This document shows, in pieces, positions 26,024 to 35,111 of a stretch of DNA of 64,000 nucleotides (positions within the stretch are counted from its first letter, which is position 1; each line of letters begins with the position of its first letter). Below the pieces are notes generated by a model. The model had not been told where the DNA came from. It searched no databases and was given only the letters and a program-made list of their open reading frames with translations. The translations under genes and the position numbers were made by a program. The stretch spans positions 1-64,000 of the forward strand of contig WESA01000007.1 in NCBI GenBank assembly GCA_009768935.1, read 5' to 3'. The DNA comes from Rectinema subterraneum (GTDB lineage: Bacteria; Spirochaetota; Spirochaetia; Treponematales; Rectinemataceae).

Positions 26024-26060
26024 GCGTACAGTGCCAGATACGCACCACACGCGCATCAGA

Positions 26061-26099
26061 AAATTTAAGAAAGGGGGTCAGACCCCCCTTTTAAAAATT
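26061..26099 (+). repeat. GGGGTCAGACCCC palindrome, copy 4
   Basis: AAATTTAAGAAA, then GGGGGTCAGACCCCCC, then TTTTAAAAATT. This copy lies between the divergent amidase and RpiR genes, not at a gene end, so termination is not its only explanation; a mobile or amplified palindrome is possible. Confidence 0.7.
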
Positions 26100-26132
26100 G
26101 AATAAATAATTCAAAAAATTTCATTTTTATGC

Positions 26133-26161
26133 TTGACACCATAGTTTCGCTTAGTAATAAT
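26133..26161 (+). promoter_or_regulatory. Promoter and possible operator of the RpiR/peptide operon
   Basis: TTGACA (26133-26138), a 17-nt spacer and AATAAT (26156-26161) make a strong promoter. The palindrome AGTA-ATAA-TACT (26153-26164) overlaps the -10, and GTTTC/GAAAC flank it, so autoregulation by the RpiR protein is plausible. Confidence 0.55.
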
Positions 26162-26230
26162 ACTGAAACAAATATTTCGCAGCGCGTCCGGCAACACTTT
26201 GTCGAAATTTGAAATTGGAGGCGTATGGCA

Positions 26231-27100
26231 ATGATCCTGGGAAAAATCAAAGAAACACTCCCTCGCATGTCTCCCAATTTCCGAAAAATTGCCTCGTTCA
26301 TCCTCGATAACGACAACAATGTCGCCTTTACTTCAATTTATTCGCTTTCCGAGGCTCTGGATATAAGCACCGCCACCCTTGTCAGATTCGCGAAAAGCCT
26401 CGGCTACAAAGGATATCAAAGCTTCAAGAAAGACCTTCAGGAAGAAATCCAGCACCGCCTCCAGCCATACGACAAAGTGAGCTTATCAAAACTCGGCACC
26501 CTCCCCGAGGAAAAGCGCCTTCAGAAGCTCATACAGAATGAATACAACAATTTGCGCAGCACACTGAACAATCTCCAGCTGAAGGATTTTGAAACAATGA
26601 TCGGCGCGGTGCAGAGCGCCCGCAGAATTTTCATTGCGGGCTTCGGCATCACACGCCATTTCGCCCAAATCTTGCAGACTACCTTTCTAGCAAGCCAGGG
26701 AAAAGATGTCTTTGTCATAACTGGCTCAGTTTCCGATTACTCTCCTCAGCTGAAAAGCTTTGGCGCAAGCGACATCATGTTCCTCATGACCTTTCCGCCC
26801 TATTCTGCCGAAGTCAAGCATGTCGCCAGCGTCGCAAAAGAAAGAGGCGGCTTTCTCTGCCTCTTTACCGATTCGGCGAGCTGCCCTGTCTATTCCAAAG
26901 CCGATGTCGTCATAAAATGCACAACAAATTCGCTCCTTATGTCGAATTCGTTTGTCGGCCTTGTTTCAGTCATTCATGTGTTCATCCATATGTTGCTGCT
27001 CTCCTCGGAAAATGGCGGAAAAAACATACGAAACGGACTCGAAATGGAAAAAATGGGCTATTCCATCATCGCAGATGCAGGAGAACAATCATGCTCGTAA
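26231..27100 (+). CDS. RpiR/MurR-family transcriptional regulator
   Basis: A 289-residue regulator with an N-terminal HTH_6 domain (SIYSLSEALDISTATLVRFA then KSLGYKGYQSFKKDL) and a C-terminal SIS sugar-phosphate-binding domain (RRIFIAGFGITRHFAQ near 140, ITGSVSDYSPQL, LMTFPPYSAEV). GGAGG at 26217-26221 could serve ATG 26225 or 26231; the latter has more normal spacing. It overlaps the dipeptidase gene by 10 bp, so it heads the peptide operon and probably controls it. A SIS domain usually senses a phosphosugar, which suggests the peptides could be muropeptide-like; that is inference. Confidence 0.9.
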   Translation: MILGKIKETLPRMSPNFRKIASFILDNDNNVAFTSIYSLSEALDISTATLVRFAKSLGYKGYQSFKKDLQEEIQHRLQPYDKVSLSKLGTLPEEKRLQKLIQNEYNNLRSTLNNLQLKDFETMIGAVQSARRIFIAGFGITRHFAQILQTTFLASQGKDVFVITGSVSDYSPQLKSFGASDIMFLMTFPPYSAEVKHVASVAKERGGFLCLFTDSASCPVYSKADVVIKCTTNSLLMSNSFVGLVSVIHVFIHMLLLSSENGGKNIRNGLEMEKMGYSIIADAGEQSCS

Positions 27101-28290
27101 TCCAAAATGCGGAAGTGTTTTCGCCAGCGCCTCTTGGCAAGCTGGATATCCTTGTTGGCGGCGCAAAAATCCTCGCCATGGAACCGCATATCGATCCAGC
27201 TGTGCTTCCGGGTGAGACAGAAGTGCTCGACGCACGAGGGATGCTGCTCGTCCCAGGCTTTATCGACGGGCATCAGCACTTTACCGGCGGCGGTGGGGAA
27301 GGCGGATTCCAGACACGCGTTCCTGAACTCACTATTTCCATGAATTTCAGCAATGGCGTTACCACCGCAGTCGGCCTTTTAGGAACCGACTCCCTCACTC
27401 GCTCTATTGAGAACCTCTATGCCAAAACCCAAGCCTTCAATGCCGAAGGCATGACCGCCTTTATGCTCACTGGCGCGTACTGGCATCCTTCTCCCACGCT
27501 TACCGGCTCCGTCGCGCGCGACATGGTTTTCCTTCAGCCGGTGATTGGCGTCAAACTTGCGCTCGCCGACTCGCGCGGGCCGCATATCGATGCAAAAGAC
27601 TTGGCTGCCCTTGCTTCTGACGTGCAGGTCGCCGCACTCGTCGCAAACAAACCAGGCATTATCACCGTTCATACCGGCATACGGACACAGGGCCTCGATC
27701 TCATTTTTGAAATTGTCGAACAATTCGAAATCCGGGCAAGCATTTTTGTTCCCACCCACATCAACCGCAAGGGCGGCAAGCTTACCAGCCAGGCACTTGC
27801 GCTTGCAGAAAAGGGCTGCGTCGTCGATGCCACCTGCTCCCAGGCGCCGCTCGAGCCGGATTCTCCTCGCCTTACCGCCGCAGATTTCGCTTGCATGGCA
27901 AGGGACAACGGCCTATTGGGGCAGGTCTCCTTCAGTTCCGATGCGGGCGGCTCCATGCCGATATGGAACCAAGATCGCAGCCGCATCATCGGCATGGGGG
28001 TCGGCATGCCTTCTTCCCTCCTGTTCGAGCTCGACCTCCTCGTGAACAAGAAAGGGGTGCCGCTCGAGCAAGCCCTCATGCCTCTGACCACCACGCCCGC
28101 GCGCATCTACGGCCTTGAGAACAGCAAGGGCGCGCTGCGTGTCGGCATGGATGCAGATTTGCTCACCATCGACCCCGCTTCGTTTGAAATCCGCGATGTC
28201 GTCGCACTCGGCTCGGTTGCCGTCAGAAACAAGATCGTCGAGAAAAAAGGATATTTTGAGCATGGCAGTGACACATCCATTCATGCATGA
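27091..28290 (+). CDS. iadA: Isoaspartyl dipeptidase
   Basis: Zn-dependent amidohydrolase that cleaves beta-aspartyl dipeptides. The 399 residues agree with IadA (~390). Visible motifs: metal-binding GFIDGHQHFTGGGGEGG (His61, His63), TVHTGIRTQGL, FVPTHINRKG and the catalytic Asp in FSSDAGGSMP near residue 282. AGGAG precedes ATG 27091, which overlaps the regulator. Placement between a SIS-domain regulator and an oligopeptide ABC importer says the substrate is imported dipeptide. Confidence 0.93.
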   Translation: MLVIQNAEVFSPAPLGKLDILVGGAKILAMEPHIDPAVLPGETEVLDARGMLLVPGFIDGHQHFTGGGGEGGFQTRVPELTISMNFSNGVTTAVGLLGTDSLTRSIENLYAKTQAFNAEGMTAFMLTGAYWHPSPTLTGSVARDMVFLQPVIGVKLALADSRGPHIDAKDLAALASDVQVAALVANKPGIITVHTGIRTQGLDLIFEIVEQFEIRASIFVPTHINRKGGKLTSQALALAEKGCVVDATCSQAPLEPDSPRLTAADFACMARDNGLLGQVSFSSDAGGSMPIWNQDRSRIIGMGVGMPSSLLFELDLLVNKKGVPLEQALMPLTTTPARIYGLENSKGALRVGMDADLLTIDPASFEIRDVVALGSVAVRNKIVEKKGYFEHGSDTSIHA

Positions 28291-30142
28291 GGACGAAATC
28301 CTCACAATAAAAGACTTGTCACTCAGTTTTCCCGGGTATCATGGCTATACCCAGGTGCTACACAATGTGTCCTTTTCAGTCAAAAAGGGCGAAACGCTCG
28401 CTATTGTTGGAGAATCCGGTTCCGGGAAAACTGTCACCATGCGTCGGGTCATGCAATTGCTCGCCAACGTGCGCACCGACTCAGGCCGCATTCTGCTCCG
28501 AAAACGCGATGGCACTGTTCTCGATATCACCAACATCAGCCACAAAGACGCAACCAAAATCCGAGGTGCCGACCTTTCCATGATCTTCCAGGAGCCGATG
28601 ACCTCGCTCAATCCGGTTTTCACTATCGGCGATCAGCTTCTCGAAGCTGTGCTTATACATCAGCGCATTTCAAAAGCCCAGGCGATGCAGAAAGTCATGG
28701 AGCTTCTTGAACTGGTCCGTATCCCCGACAAGGCCCGACGCGTCAACGATTATCCCTTCCAGCTCTCGGGCGGCATGCGCCAGCGCGTCATGATTGCAAT
28801 GGCACTTGCATGCAATCCGCAGGTTCTTATCGCCGACGAACCGACAACCGCCCTCGATGTGACAATCCAGGCCCAGATCCTCGCGCTTATACAATCACTG
28901 CAAGAAAAACTGCATATTTCGGTCGTGTTTATTACCCATGATATGGGTGTGGTTGCGGAAATCGCCGATCGCGTCGTAGTGATGTACCAAGGGCAGGTTG
29001 TGGAAGAAAATGATGTGCATTCGGTGTTCTCGTCGCCATCCCACCCGTATACTCAAGCCCTTTTGAAAGCTGTGCCCAAATTGGGTTCGATGACTGGCAG
29101 GCCTTTCCCTGCGACCCTGCCCATTCTTGAAATGTCAAAAGAATTGAGCAGAAAGCCTGGCGATGCCGCTCCCCAAGAAAAGACCATCGATACTGCTGAT
29201 TATACAAAGCCGCCACTCTTGCAAGTCAGAAATCTTACGACCCACTTTATCGCTGACAAGACATTCTTCGGCCGCACCACCCATGTGGTCAGAGCCGTTC
29301 AGGATGTCAATTTCGACCTTTTCGAAGGCGAGACGCTCGGCGTCGTCGGCGAATCAGGCTGCGGAAAATCGACAACCGGATATTCAATTCTGAAACTGGT
29401 GCCTGCGCAGGGCAAGGTTCTTTTCATGGGCAGCGACATCCTGACGCTCCCTGATTCAGAGTTGAAACATTACCGAAGAGATATTCAGTTCGTATTTCAA
29501 GATCCATACGCCTCGCTCAATCCACGCATCCGGATCGGCACCGCAATCGAAGAACCACTTGTCATTCACAACATCGGCACGCCCGAAGAGCGTAAAAAAC
29601 GCGTCGAATACCTTCTCGATTGCGTAGGAATCCCCCGAAAACACAAGGACCGCTATCCGCACGAATTCTCCGGCGGGCAGCGCCAGCGCATCGCCATCGC
29701 CCGCGCGCTCGCTACCCAACCCAAAATCATTATCGCGGACGAAGCAGTTTCCTCCCTCGATGTGTCGATCCAGGCGACCGTGCTCAACCTCATGCTTGAG
29801 CTTCAAAAAGAATTCAAGCTGTCCTATCTCTTCATTTCGCACAACATGGCCGTCATCGAGCGCGTGAGCAACCGCGTCATGGTTATGTATCTCGGACATG
29901 TCGTAGAATCGGGCACTCGCATGCAAGTGTTCGAAAACCCCATGCACCCTTATACGAGAAAACTGCTAGCGGCAATTCCGGTGCCCGATCCGACCCGCCG
30001 GTCCAATTTTGGTATGCTGAGCGGTGAAATTCCCAGCACCATCCATAGAATCGAGGATGCAACGCCCAGAATCGAATATATCGAAGTCGAGCCAGGGCAT
30101 TTCGTTGCATCAACTAAGGAAGGAATTAGCTTTGGCGCCTGA
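28262..30142 (+). CDS. Fused dipeptide/oligopeptide ABC ATPase (DppD-DppF in one chain)
   Basis: A 626-residue protein with two complete ATPase domains. NBD1: Walker A GESGSGKT (residues 50-57), signature LSGGMRQRV, Walker B VLIADEPTTALD. NBD2: Walker A GESGCGKST near 363, signature FSGGQRQRIAIARA, Walker B IIIADEAVSSLD. Each domain carries the oligopeptide-type C-terminal extension with HPYT. Usually these are two proteins; here they are one. The start at 28262 (AAAGGA upstream) overlaps iadA by 29 bp. It energises the permeases encoded at 31.7-33.5 kb. Confidence 0.92.
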   Translation: MAVTHPFMHEDEILTIKDLSLSFPGYHGYTQVLHNVSFSVKKGETLAIVGESGSGKTVTMRRVMQLLANVRTDSGRILLRKRDGTVLDITNISHKDATKIRGADLSMIFQEPMTSLNPVFTIGDQLLEAVLIHQRISKAQAMQKVMELLELVRIPDKARRVNDYPFQLSGGMRQRVMIAMALACNPQVLIADEPTTALDVTIQAQILALIQSLQEKLHISVVFITHDMGVVAEIADRVVVMYQGQVVEENDVHSVFSSPSHPYTQALLKAVPKLGSMTGRPFPATLPILEMSKELSRKPGDAAPQEKTIDTADYTKPPLLQVRNLTTHFIADKTFFGRTTHVVRAVQDVNFDLFEGETLGVVGESGCGKSTTGYSILKLVPAQGKVLFMGSDILTLPDSELKHYRRDIQFVFQDPYASLNPRIRIGTAIEEPLVIHNIGTPEERKKRVEYLLDCVGIPRKHKDRYPHEFSGGQRQRIAIARALATQPKIIIADEAVSSLDVSIQATVLNLMLELQKEFKLSYLFISHNMAVIERVSNRVMVMYLGHVVESGTRMQVFENPMHPYTRKLLAAIPVPDPTRRSNFGMLSGEIPSTIHRIEDATPRIEYIEVEPGHFVASTKEGISFGA

Positions 30143-30194
30143 CCGTCGGTCAACGCCAGAAGTCTATATATTTTATCTTTCGAGGAGGCTTACG

Positions 30195-31724
30195 ATGAAA
30201 GCAAAACATCTGGTACTTGCGCTGATGATGGTACTCATCATCTCTGCAATACCCCTGTTTGCGGCCGGAAAAGACATTATCTACGCATCGGATTCCACAA
30301 CCAAAACGCTGGATCCGCACGATACATCCGATACATATTCCGGCGCTATCGAACGGGCAATCTGCCAGGGACTCTTGGGATTCGACAAGAATCTGAATAT
30401 CATTCCACTTCTTGCTGAGTCATATACTTACAACGACAGCGCAACCGAATTCACATTCAAACTGCGCAAAGGCATAACCTTCCATGATGGTGCTCCCTTT
30501 AATGCACAGGCAGTCAAAGTGAATATCGATCGCCTCATGACAGGGAAATATGTGCGAAGCAGTCTCATGGCTCCCGTGAAAGAAGTAAAAATCATCGATG
30601 ACTACACCGTCAAATTCATTCTGAAAGAGCCATTTGGCGCATTCCTGAACGCCCTTGCCCACCCAGGAGCCTTGATGCTGAGCCCCAAAGCCTTGCAGGA
30701 ATATGGCGATGATGTAAGCAAGCATCCTGTCGGCACTGGTCCATTCATGTTCAGCGAGATGGTATCTGGAAGCTATGTGCTCATAAAGAAAAATCCCAAT
30801 TACTGGCGCGGCACAGTAAAGGTCGATTCAATCAAGTTTGTACCAATCCCTGAAAATGGCTCTCGTGTTGCCATGCTGAGAGCAGGCCAAGCCCAGTACA
30901 TCTACCCAATGCCTGCCGAGCTTCTCAAGCTTGTCGAAAACGATCCTAACATCGATGTGATCAAGCAGCCCTCAATTATCGAGCGCTACCTCATTCTCAA
31001 CACCAAGTCCAAACCGCTCTCCGACGAACGGGTCCGCCAGGCGATCAACTATGCGCTCGATAAAAAAGCGATCATCAACATCGCATGGGGCGGTGCAGCC
31101 ACCGAAGCTGATTCTATATTCCCCTCTGCTCTACCATTTTTCAAGAAACAGGGACCATGGCCTTATGACCTTGCAAAAGCCAAAGCACTCATGAAAGAAG
31201 CTGGCTACGAAAACGGCTTTAAAGTTGTCTTCCTCACCCCGAATGCAAGCGCGCGTCTCAGGGCAACCGAAATGGTTCAGCAGCAGCTCAAAGCTATCGG
31301 AATCACTGGCGATATTCAGTCCATGGATGTCGCAAGCTTCTACGACAAACTTGCCAAAAACAAACTTGAGACTGTCGGCGAAACACCATTCATCGCATTT
31401 GGCGGCTGGTCTTCGTCCACAGGAGATGCCGACTGGGCAACCCGCCCGCTTATCTCTACGGAAGCCTTCCCGCCGAACATGTCCAACTATGGTTTCTTCG
31501 AAGACAAGACCGTCGATAATCTCATCAAAGCAGGTCTGACCACAGCTGATCCGAAAGTCCGAGCGAACGCCTATGCCCAGCTTCAGGATTATGTATGGTC
31601 AAAAGCCCCATGGGGCTACTTGTTTGTAGATACCCTTATCGCGGCCAAGTCGAAAAACATCAAAGGCATCTACCCGATGGCAGATGGTGCATTCACTGTA
31701 GAAGAAGCAGAGATTGTACAGTAA
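30195..31724 (+). CDS. dppA: Dipeptide/oligopeptide ABC substrate-binding lipoprotein or periplasmic protein
   Basis: A 509-residue SBP_bac_5 protein with signal peptide (LVLALMMVLIISAIPLFAA). Typical cluster-C landmarks: LDPHDTSDTYSG, LAESYTYNDSATEFTFKLRK, GITFHDGAPFNAQAVK and VRQAINYALDKKAI. GGAGG lies nine nt before ATG 30195. It follows the ATPase by 52 bp. The neighbouring isoaspartyl dipeptidase suggests it binds beta-aspartyl or other dipeptides. Confidence 0.92.
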   Translation: MKAKHLVLALMMVLIISAIPLFAAGKDIIYASDSTTKTLDPHDTSDTYSGAIERAICQGLLGFDKNLNIIPLLAESYTYNDSATEFTFKLRKGITFHDGAPFNAQAVKVNIDRLMTGKYVRSSLMAPVKEVKIIDDYTVKFILKEPFGAFLNALAHPGALMLSPKALQEYGDDVSKHPVGTGPFMFSEMVSGSYVLIKKNPNYWRGTVKVDSIKFVPIPENGSRVAMLRAGQAQYIYPMPAELLKLVENDPNIDVIKQPSIIERYLILNTKSKPLSDERVRQAINYALDKKAIINIAWGGAATEADSIFPSALPFFKKQGPWPYDLAKAKALMKEAGYENGFKVVFLTPNASARLRATEMVQQQLKAIGITGDIQSMDVASFYDKLAKNKLETVGETPFIAFGGWSSSTGDADWATRPLISTEAFPPNMSNYGFFEDKTVDNLIKAGLTTADPKVRANAYAQLQDYVWSKAPWGYLFVDTLIAAKSKNIKGIYPMADGAFTVEEAEIVQ

Positions 31725-31727
31725 TTT

Positions 31728-32651
31728 ATGCTGAAATATTTCATTCGAAGGTGTTTATCCATCCTTCCGGTCCTGCTGGTTGTCTCGATATTGGTCTTCT
31801 TGTTTGTGCATTTGCTGCCCGGCGATCCTGCCCGCATTATGGCAGGCCCCGATGCGGACGAGGCAACCATCAACAGGGTCCGTACCGAGCTTGGACTCGA
31901 TAAATCGCTTCCTGAACAGTACCTGAACTACATGGGTCGCCTGTTCAGGGGCGATCTTGGTAAAAGCCTGCGCAGCAAGCTGCCAGTAGCCCAGGAAATT
32001 GCTCTGCGATTTCCGCCCACATTGTACCTCGCGCTTGCAAGCATGGTGTGGTCGATATTATTTGGCGTCCTGTTCGGAGCATACGCAGCAATGCATCGAG
32101 GGAAATGGCAGGATTACACGGCGATGCTGGTGGCGGTTTCAGGAATTTCGATGCCGCAGTTCTGGCTGGGCTTGCTGCTTATGCAGCTATTCGCTGTACA
32201 CTTGGGATGGCTCCCGGTAACGGGCTTCACCGGCAAATTCAAAGAGCTGATCCTGCCTTCCCTCACGCTGGGCGCAACAGTCGCTGCCATCATCGCACGG
32301 TTCACACTCTCATCGTTTCTGGACGTCCTCCAGGAAGAATACATCAACACTGCGCGGGCAAAAGGACTCTCCGAGCGCGTCGTGATGTGGAAGCATGCAT
32401 TTCGTAACGCCCTTATCCCCGTGGTGACGATGGTCGGGCTCCAGTTTGGCTTTTTGCTCGGCGGCTCGGTTGTGGTAGAAACGGTTTTTGCATGGCCAGG
32501 CCTTGGCAGATTCATGATCGAATCGGTGAGCGTGCGCGATTATCCAGTTCTGCAGGCACTCTTATTGCTGTACTCGTTCCAGTTCGTTGTGATAAATCTC
32601 CTGATCGACATGCTGTATGCGGTAATCAATCCGGAAATTCGGTATAAGTAG
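31728..32651 (+). CDS. dppB: Dipeptide ABC transporter permease DppB
   Basis: A 307-residue inner-membrane permease with the N-terminal RRCLSILPVLLVVSILVFLF helix, the LPGDPA motif, and the EAA-type loop YINTARAKGLSERVVMWKHA near residue 205. Six helices are expected. It begins only 3 bp after the binding-protein stop and lacks a clear Shine-Dalgarno, suggesting translational coupling. Confidence 0.93.
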   Translation: MLKYFIRRCLSILPVLLVVSILVFLFVHLLPGDPARIMAGPDADEATINRVRTELGLDKSLPEQYLNYMGRLFRGDLGKSLRSKLPVAQEIALRFPPTLYLALASMVWSILFGVLFGAYAAMHRGKWQDYTAMLVAVSGISMPQFWLGLLLMQLFAVHLGWLPVTGFTGKFKELILPSLTLGATVAAIIARFTLSSFLDVLQEEYINTARAKGLSERVVMWKHAFRNALIPVVTMVGLQFGFLLGGSVVVETVFAWPGLGRFMIESVSVRDYPVLQALLLLYSFQFVVINLLIDMLYAVINPEIRYK

Positions 32652-32660
32652 GATTAGACC

Positions 32661-33512
32661 ATGGCAGAGAAAACAATTACACCATTTATGATTTTCTGGC
32701 AGAAATTCAAAAAACAGAAATCCGCTATGGTGGCCGGAATATTCATATTCTTTCTCATACTAGCCGCAATTTTTGCGCCATTTATCGCCCCCTATGATCC
32801 CTACGCGATCGATTACGGCAATGCTATGATGCCGCCAAGCCCCCAGCACTGGGCAGGAACCGATATCTATGGCCGCGATATTCTGAGCAGGATCATCTAC
32901 GGCGCGCGCATTTCGCTGACCGTTGGCATTTCCTCAGTCACAATAGGTGCAATAGTCGGTGTCAGCCTTGGCCTGATCAGCGGATTTTTCGGGGGATTCC
33001 TGGATGAAATAATCATGCGCAGCGCCGACGTGCTCTTCGCATTCCCGGGAATTCTGCTCGCCATCGCCGTTGTTGCGATTCTTGGACCAGGACTCGTGAA
33101 TGTCGTCGCGGCTGTTGCAATCTTCAGCATACCGACCTTTGCGAGAATCGTTCGCAGCAACACCCTGTCGCTCAAAGAGAGCCTCTATGTCCGCGCGGCC
33201 AGAAGCATGGGAGCATCAAACAAGCGAATCATGTTCGTCCACATCATGCCGGGCACCCTCAGCGGAGCCATCGTGTATTTCACGATGCGCATCGGAACAT
33301 CGATCCTCACCGCTTCATCCCTGAGCTTCCTCGGCCTTGGCGCCCAGCCCCCCACTCCCGAATGGGGCGCCATGCTCGCCGAAAGCCGCGATTATATCGG
33401 CGTCGCCGACCATCTGACCATTTTCCCAGGCATCGCTATTTTCCTGACGGTGCTCGCCTTCAATATCTTTGGAGATGGTTTGCGCGCGGCGTTTGATCCG
33501 AAATTACGATAA
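32661..33512 (+). CDS. dppC: Dipeptide ABC transporter permease DppC
   Basis: A 283-residue permease of the DppC type: N-terminal cytoplasmic stretch [17 protein letters not shown], the [19 protein letters not shown] motif, and EAA loop [20 protein letters not shown] near 175. AGGA precedes the ATG. It completes the importer and ends the operon. Confidence 0.93.
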   Translation: MAEKTITPFMIFWQKFKKQKSAMVAGIFIFFLILAAIFAPFIAPYDPYAIDYGNAMMPPSPQHWAGTDIYGRDILSRIIYGARISLTVGISSVTIGAIVGVSLGLISGFFGGFLDEIIMRSADVLFAFPGILLAIAVVAILGPGLVNVVAAVAIFSIPTFARIVRSNTLSLKESLYVRAARSMGASNKRIMFVHIMPGTLSGAIVYFTMRIGTSILTASSLSFLGLGAQPPTPEWGAMLAESRDYIGVADHLTIFPGIAIFLTVLAFNIFGDGLRAAFDPKLR

Positions 33513-33596
33513 CTTCACAAGGCTTGAGATGAGCGCGCCAGGCAACGAGAACTAAGCCGCGAGCGCCTCCATCTGGAGAAGGGAGTACGCCTGCCC

Positions 33597-33625
33597 TTGA
33601 CCTCGGCCCGCACACAAGGTACGTT
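33597..33625 (+). promoter_or_regulatory. Candidate promoter for the TPR protein gene
   Basis: TTGACC (33597-33602), 17-nt spacer, TACGTT (33620-33625), about 90 nt before the ATG. The rest of the 199-bp gap (33513-33711) holds no other feature I can support. Confidence 0.4.
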
Positions 33626-33711
33626 TTCCATGCAACGCATGCAGACATTTCGCTTGCGCACCCATTCATGCGCTCTCGAGCGCCGCATTGCGCATCAAGG
33701 AGGATTTTTAT

Positions 33712-34401
33712 ATGAAGAGGATACTGCCCATCGCCGCGATTTTTTTGCTTTTTGCGCTCATCCCTGTTATCGCCCAGACCGAAGCCGAGCTCAAAGCAAC
33801 CTACGAAAACGCCGTCAAGCTCGCCGCTGCCGCCCCGCAGGACTACACCCTCAACTGGCAAGCTGCCCGAGCCGCGCGCAAATACGGCGATTATCTGGTT
33901 AAAAACGAAGTGCCCGGCTGGAAGGACACTGCCCGCGCTGCAGCAAAAGAAGGAATGAAATACGGTGAAATCGCCTTCAAGCTCAACCCGACCGGCATCG
34001 AAGGCTGGTACTGGTACGGCCTCTGCGTCGGCACCTATTCCGACTGCGTAAGCGTCCTTAAAGCGCTAGCAGAAGGACTTAAAGGCAAGACCCAGATGGG
34101 CTTCGAAAATGCCTATAAATTTGACAAAACCTACGATAACGGCGGGCCGATCCTTTCGCTTGGCCGCTTCTGGCAGGTTTTGCCGGGCATCGCCGGCCAA
34201 GACCGCAAAAAAGCCGAACAGCTCTTCAACGAGTACATCCAGCTCTTCGGTTCCAGCCCCGACGCAAACAGCGACGTCTGGTATTTCCGCGGCCAGCTCT
34301 ACAAAGATACAAACCGCGCTGCCCTCGCCAAAGCCGACCTCGAAAAAGCCGCCGCGATGGGCAACAAGGACGCGCAGAAGTTGCTGGGGGAGATGAAATA
34401 G
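33712..34401 (+). CDS. Exported TPR-like helical protein
   Basis: A 229-residue protein with a signal peptide (ILPIAAIFLLFALIPVIAQ) and a mature part of TPR-like helix pairs: YGDYLVKNEVPGWKDTARAA, KYGEIAFKLNPTGIEGWYWY and a final KADLEKAAAMGNKDAQKLLG. It resembles periplasmic TPR proteins of spirochaetes in style, but I cannot name a partner. AAGGAGG at good spacing fixes ATG 33712. No neighbour shares its strand closely, so it probably forms its own unit. Function not assigned. Confidence 0.75.
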   Translation: MKRILPIAAIFLLFALIPVIAQTEAELKATYENAVKLAAAAPQDYTLNWQAARAARKYGDYLVKNEVPGWKDTARAAAKEGMKYGEIAFKLNPTGIEGWYWYGLCVGTYSDCVSVLKALAEGLKGKTQMGFENAYKFDKTYDNGGPILSLGRFWQVLPGIAGQDRKKAEQLFNEYIQLFGSSPDANSDVWYFRGQLYKDTNRAALAKADLEKAAAMGNKDAQKLLGEMK

Positions 34402-34426
34402 GAATTAAAAAAGAGCCTCCTGTAAA

Positions 34427-34540
34427 TTGCTGAGGGACAATTTAAATGGCCGCAGGGCCATTTCCCTTAGCAATAAAGATGGCTCGGTAAGATTTGGAGA
34501 TAGCATGCGCAGCCTTATAAAGACTGCAAGGCGCGCATGC
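34427..34540. other. Two strong hairpins at the border of the AT-rich region
   Basis: First, TTGCTGAGGG (34427-34436) plus AAATGGCC (34444-34451) pair with the contiguous arm GGCCATTTCCCTTAGCAA (34456-34473). Second, GCATGCGC-a-GCCTT (34503-34516) pairs with AAGGCGCGCATGC (34528-34540). Neither is followed by a T-run in either direction, so they are not standard terminators. They lie between the TPR gene and the convergent AllA-like gene. Confidence 0.6.
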
Positions 34541-34588
34541 AGAATATTCCGCTAATCCTTAGCTGAATTTCACAAAAATGTTGGTACC

Positions 34589-35092
34589 TCAGTTGGCAAT
34601 TTCCCAGCCGACCCCTGCATCTTGTGAATCGATTTTTATAACGTCCGAATCAGGTGTCGCATGATCGAACACTACGAAAGTGTGGACCACTTCATGCTGC
34701 GCTATCGGCGCATAATGCCATGTCCCCGGATTCAAAATGACTGCTGTCCCTTTTCTCACAAGAAATGCTTTTACAGAATCATAATCCATTTCATTGTGCT
34801 GGCTATTTTTGCTCAGCCCCAGAACAAGGAGTACATCATTTTCCACAGGGATGAGCGTTTCGCCCGTTCTGGTATGGCATTCAAAAACAGTTGACAGCGA
34901 TTGTTTCTGCGGGTAGCTCTCTACCATACAAATAGAGCATTTGTTCTGCGATTCAATAATGCCAAGCTTGTTCCAGAATTTGAACTCAGGAGAATCGTAA
35001 TCGGGCTGCCTGTTGTCAACAGAAACACAAACACCGTATGACTGAAAATCGACGGACATGCTCTCGATCGGAACAAGTTCAATTTTTTTCAT
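34589..35092 (-). CDS. AllA-like (ureidoglycolate lyase family) protein
   Basis: A 167-residue cupin-like protein of the ureidoglycolate lyase family: HTRTGETLIPVENDVLLVLG, AFLVRKGTAVILNPGTWHY and VVHTFVVFD are the recognisable stretches. No other allantoin genes are present, so ureidoglycolate is unlikely; several AllA-family proteins act on sugar-acid-like compounds and are unassigned. ATG 35092 follows AGGGGG; the gene starts 19 bp after the dehydrogenase stop and is the last in the minus-strand run from 42.3 kb. Confidence 0.7.
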   Translation of the reverse strand: MKKIELVPIESMSVDFQSYGVCVSVDNRQPDYDSPEFKFWNKLGIIESQNKCSICMVESYPQKQSLSTVFECHTRTGETLIPVENDVLLVLGLSKNSQHNEMDYDSVKAFLVRKGTAVILNPGTWHYAPIAQHEVVHTFVVFDHATPDSDVIKIDSQDAGVGWEIAN

Positions 35093-35111
35093 TTGCACCC
35101 CCTGAAATTCT

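Noticed and set aside
34427..34473. Hairpin as intrinsic terminator of the TPR gene
   Set aside because: No T-run follows the stem on either strand, so reported only as a structure of unknown role.
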